From contig JAEYWB010000647.1 in the NCBI GenBank assembly GCA_023429275.1, positions 1 to 7,813 of the forward strand: a stretch of 7,813 nt of DNA, given 5' to 3'. Below the pieces are notes generated by a model. That model had not been told where the DNA came from, made no database searches, and worked only from the letters and a program-made list of their open reading frames with translations. Below, piece by piece: positions 7,051 through 7,813 of the stretch (position 1 is the stretch's first letter; the number at the start of each line of letters is the position of its first letter). This DNA is from Planctomycetota bacterium. Its GTDB lineage: Bacteria > Planctomycetota > Planctomycetia > Planctomycetales > Planctomycetaceae. The position numbers and the translations under genes were made by a program.

Positions 7051-7554
7051 GTGAGCCTGATGGACCGTGAACGGACGACGCCGCGGAACAGCGATGATCC
7101 GCAGACTCCCCGCCTCCCCTTGCGATGGTTCTGTTCGATGACTGCGATTCCTTTCCCCATCGCCGCCTGCCGTGTCTTTCGGGTCACGGTGATCGAATCC
7201 ACCGTCATCGTGGCTGCGGCTGGCGATCTCGAGGACTACCGGTTCCAGGATGTTCGCGACGACATCGGGCGGATTATTGACCTGCTTCTTCAACGCGACC
7301 TGAATAGCCTGATCGTCGATCTCGAGGGGCATTTCCATTCCGGATCGCTTCTGACGGAGGCCCTCGCGTCATTCGGTCGAGCGATCGGCAACGACAGGAC
7401 CATCCTGGTCGGCGTCTCGCCCGACATGGCAGCCCGCCTGGAACAACTCGGCCTCAGCGAGAAGTGGCCCACCTTCCCGACGCTCGTCGAGGGGCTCGAC
7501 TACTTCGGGGTGGCAACGCGGCGCACGAGGAACGATCGTCAACCCGCTCACTAA
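7051..7554 (+). CDS. Small STAS-like domain protein
   Basis: 167 residues from a GTG start. After about 40 variable residues, 42-152 fits a STAS (anti-sigma-antagonist-like) fold: strands RVTVIESTVIVAAAGDLED (44-62), helix IGRIIDLLLQRDL (72-84), strand SLIVDLEG (86-93), the loop HFHSGS (94-99), a helix, then TILVGVSP (117-124), MAARLEQLGL (126-135) and a final TLVEGLDYF (144-152). In classic STAS antagonists the loop after the VDL-type strand carries the phosphorylated serine (DSSG); here S97 or S99 could serve, but the preceding Asp is missing, so the partner-switching cycle is uncertain. No kinase/phosphatase partner is visible in the window. Co-transcription with the Usp gene (16-base gap) suggests sigma-54 control and a shared stress role. 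Assignment rests on pattern rather than a close match; a divergent relative of unknown function is the alternative. Confidence 0.65.
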   Translation: MSLMDRERTTPRNSDDPQTPRLPLRWFCSMTAIPFPIAACRVFRVTVIESTVIVAAAGDLEDYRFQDVRDDIGRIIDLLLQRDLNSLIVDLEGHFHSGSLLTEALASFGRAIGNDRTILVGVSPDMAARLEQLGLSEKWPTFPTLVEGLDYFGVATRRTRNDRQPAH

Positions 7555-7603
7555 CCCGCTCCGAGGCGGAAGGACCGATCAGCCTGTCACTCGCGAGAGA
7601 GCA

Positions 7604-7618
7604 CCGGATCCCATCCGG
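7604..7618. terminator. Short hairpin after the Usp-STAS pair
   Basis: CCGGAT and ATCCGG pair around CCC, 49 bases after the STAS-like gene stop; CTTTG follows. The stem is short and the T-run poor, so it is a weak terminator candidate. Confidence 0.2.
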
Positions 7619-7696
7619 CTTTGCCGCGACCTGGGACGGTCGCGTTCACGGTCGTCTTCGGCCTGACGGTGGCGGCGGGCCCGGTCACTCTCTGAT

Positions 7697-7813
7697 ATGC
7701 CGCGGCCTGCCGCCGCTGACTCCACGGTCGTGGCGTTCATCCTCTCGCTGAACGAATCGCTCGTCAGCCTGTTCCTGACCACTGCGGACAACGAGACTCG
7801 GCCGGACCTCATC
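7697..7813 (+). pseudogene. ABC-transporter permease fragment, continuing past the window
   Basis: 39 codons stay open to the last base. From residue 9 the translation STVVAFILSLNESLVSLFLT resembles the segment after the coupling-loop region in polyamine-type (PotC-like) ABC permeases, where an AF-hydrophobic-S-DE/NE-hydrophobic-LFL pattern precedes TLP-like residues; here it is followed by TTADNETRPDLI. In such proteins about 200 residues with several membrane helices come before this point. Here the frame closes upstream with a stop near 7664, and none of the three frames between 7555 and 7697 reads like a permease, except that LPPLTP in another frame (about 7710-7727) recalls the preceding LPLLTP motif. 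This suggests a 5'-deleted, frameshifted remnant rather than a gene starting at ATG 7697, which also lacks a clear ribosome site. Only downstream sequence can settle it. Confidence 0.4.

Noticed and set aside
7464..7751. 95-codon plus-strand frame overlapping the STAS-like gene end
   Set aside because: Half of it lies over the STAS-like gene in another frame and the rest has no recognisable protein character.

Overview
The window is GC-rich (clearly above 60 % by eye), densely coding bacterial DNA, with long shadow ORFs opposite the real genes. Gene content (cysteine synthase, serine acetyltransferase, an Rnk-type GreA/GreB-fold protein, a PAS histidine kinase with an NtrC-class regulator, a diverged universal stress protein, a STAS-like protein) and the number of long non-coding gaps suggest a free-living GC-rich Gram-negative-type bacterium. 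A planctomycete is my best guess, from overall style only; no marker gene here proves it.

Layout. (1) 1-1635, plus strand: the 3' part of cysK, an 11-bp-stem hairpin, then cysE. Together they convert serine to cysteine. CysE keeps the C-terminal isoleucine by which serine acetyltransferases dock into CysK. (2) 1636-2290: a 655-base stretch with one candidate small ORF (1733-2002) that has a very good ribosome binding site and may be frameshifted, plus hairpins. (3) 2291-2740, minus strand: rnk. (4) 2982-5641, minus strand: a histidine kinase and a sigma-54-dependent response regulator, overlapping by ATGA and so translationally coupled. (5) 5642-5987: a 346-base divergent intergenic region with a textbook sigma-54 promoter (5882-5896) facing right, a perfect 13-base dyad about 77 bases before the predicted start, an 8+8 inverted repeat overlapping a possible extended -10 for the kinase gene, and four copies of GCCGGT. 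(6) 5988-7554, plus strand: a diverged tandem universal stress protein and a small STAS-like protein, 16 bases apart, probably one operon. (7) 7555-7813: a gap, then an open reading frame running off the window end that resembles an ABC-transporter permease but lacks the upstream part of that family.

The most interesting reading is that parts 4-6 form one self-contained regulatory module: a soluble PAS kinase phosphorylates an NtrC-class activator, which acts from sites in the divergent region on a sigma-54 promoter to switch on the Usp-like/STAS-like pair. The domains, the gene order and the promoter match are seen in the sequence; the regulatory link is inferred.
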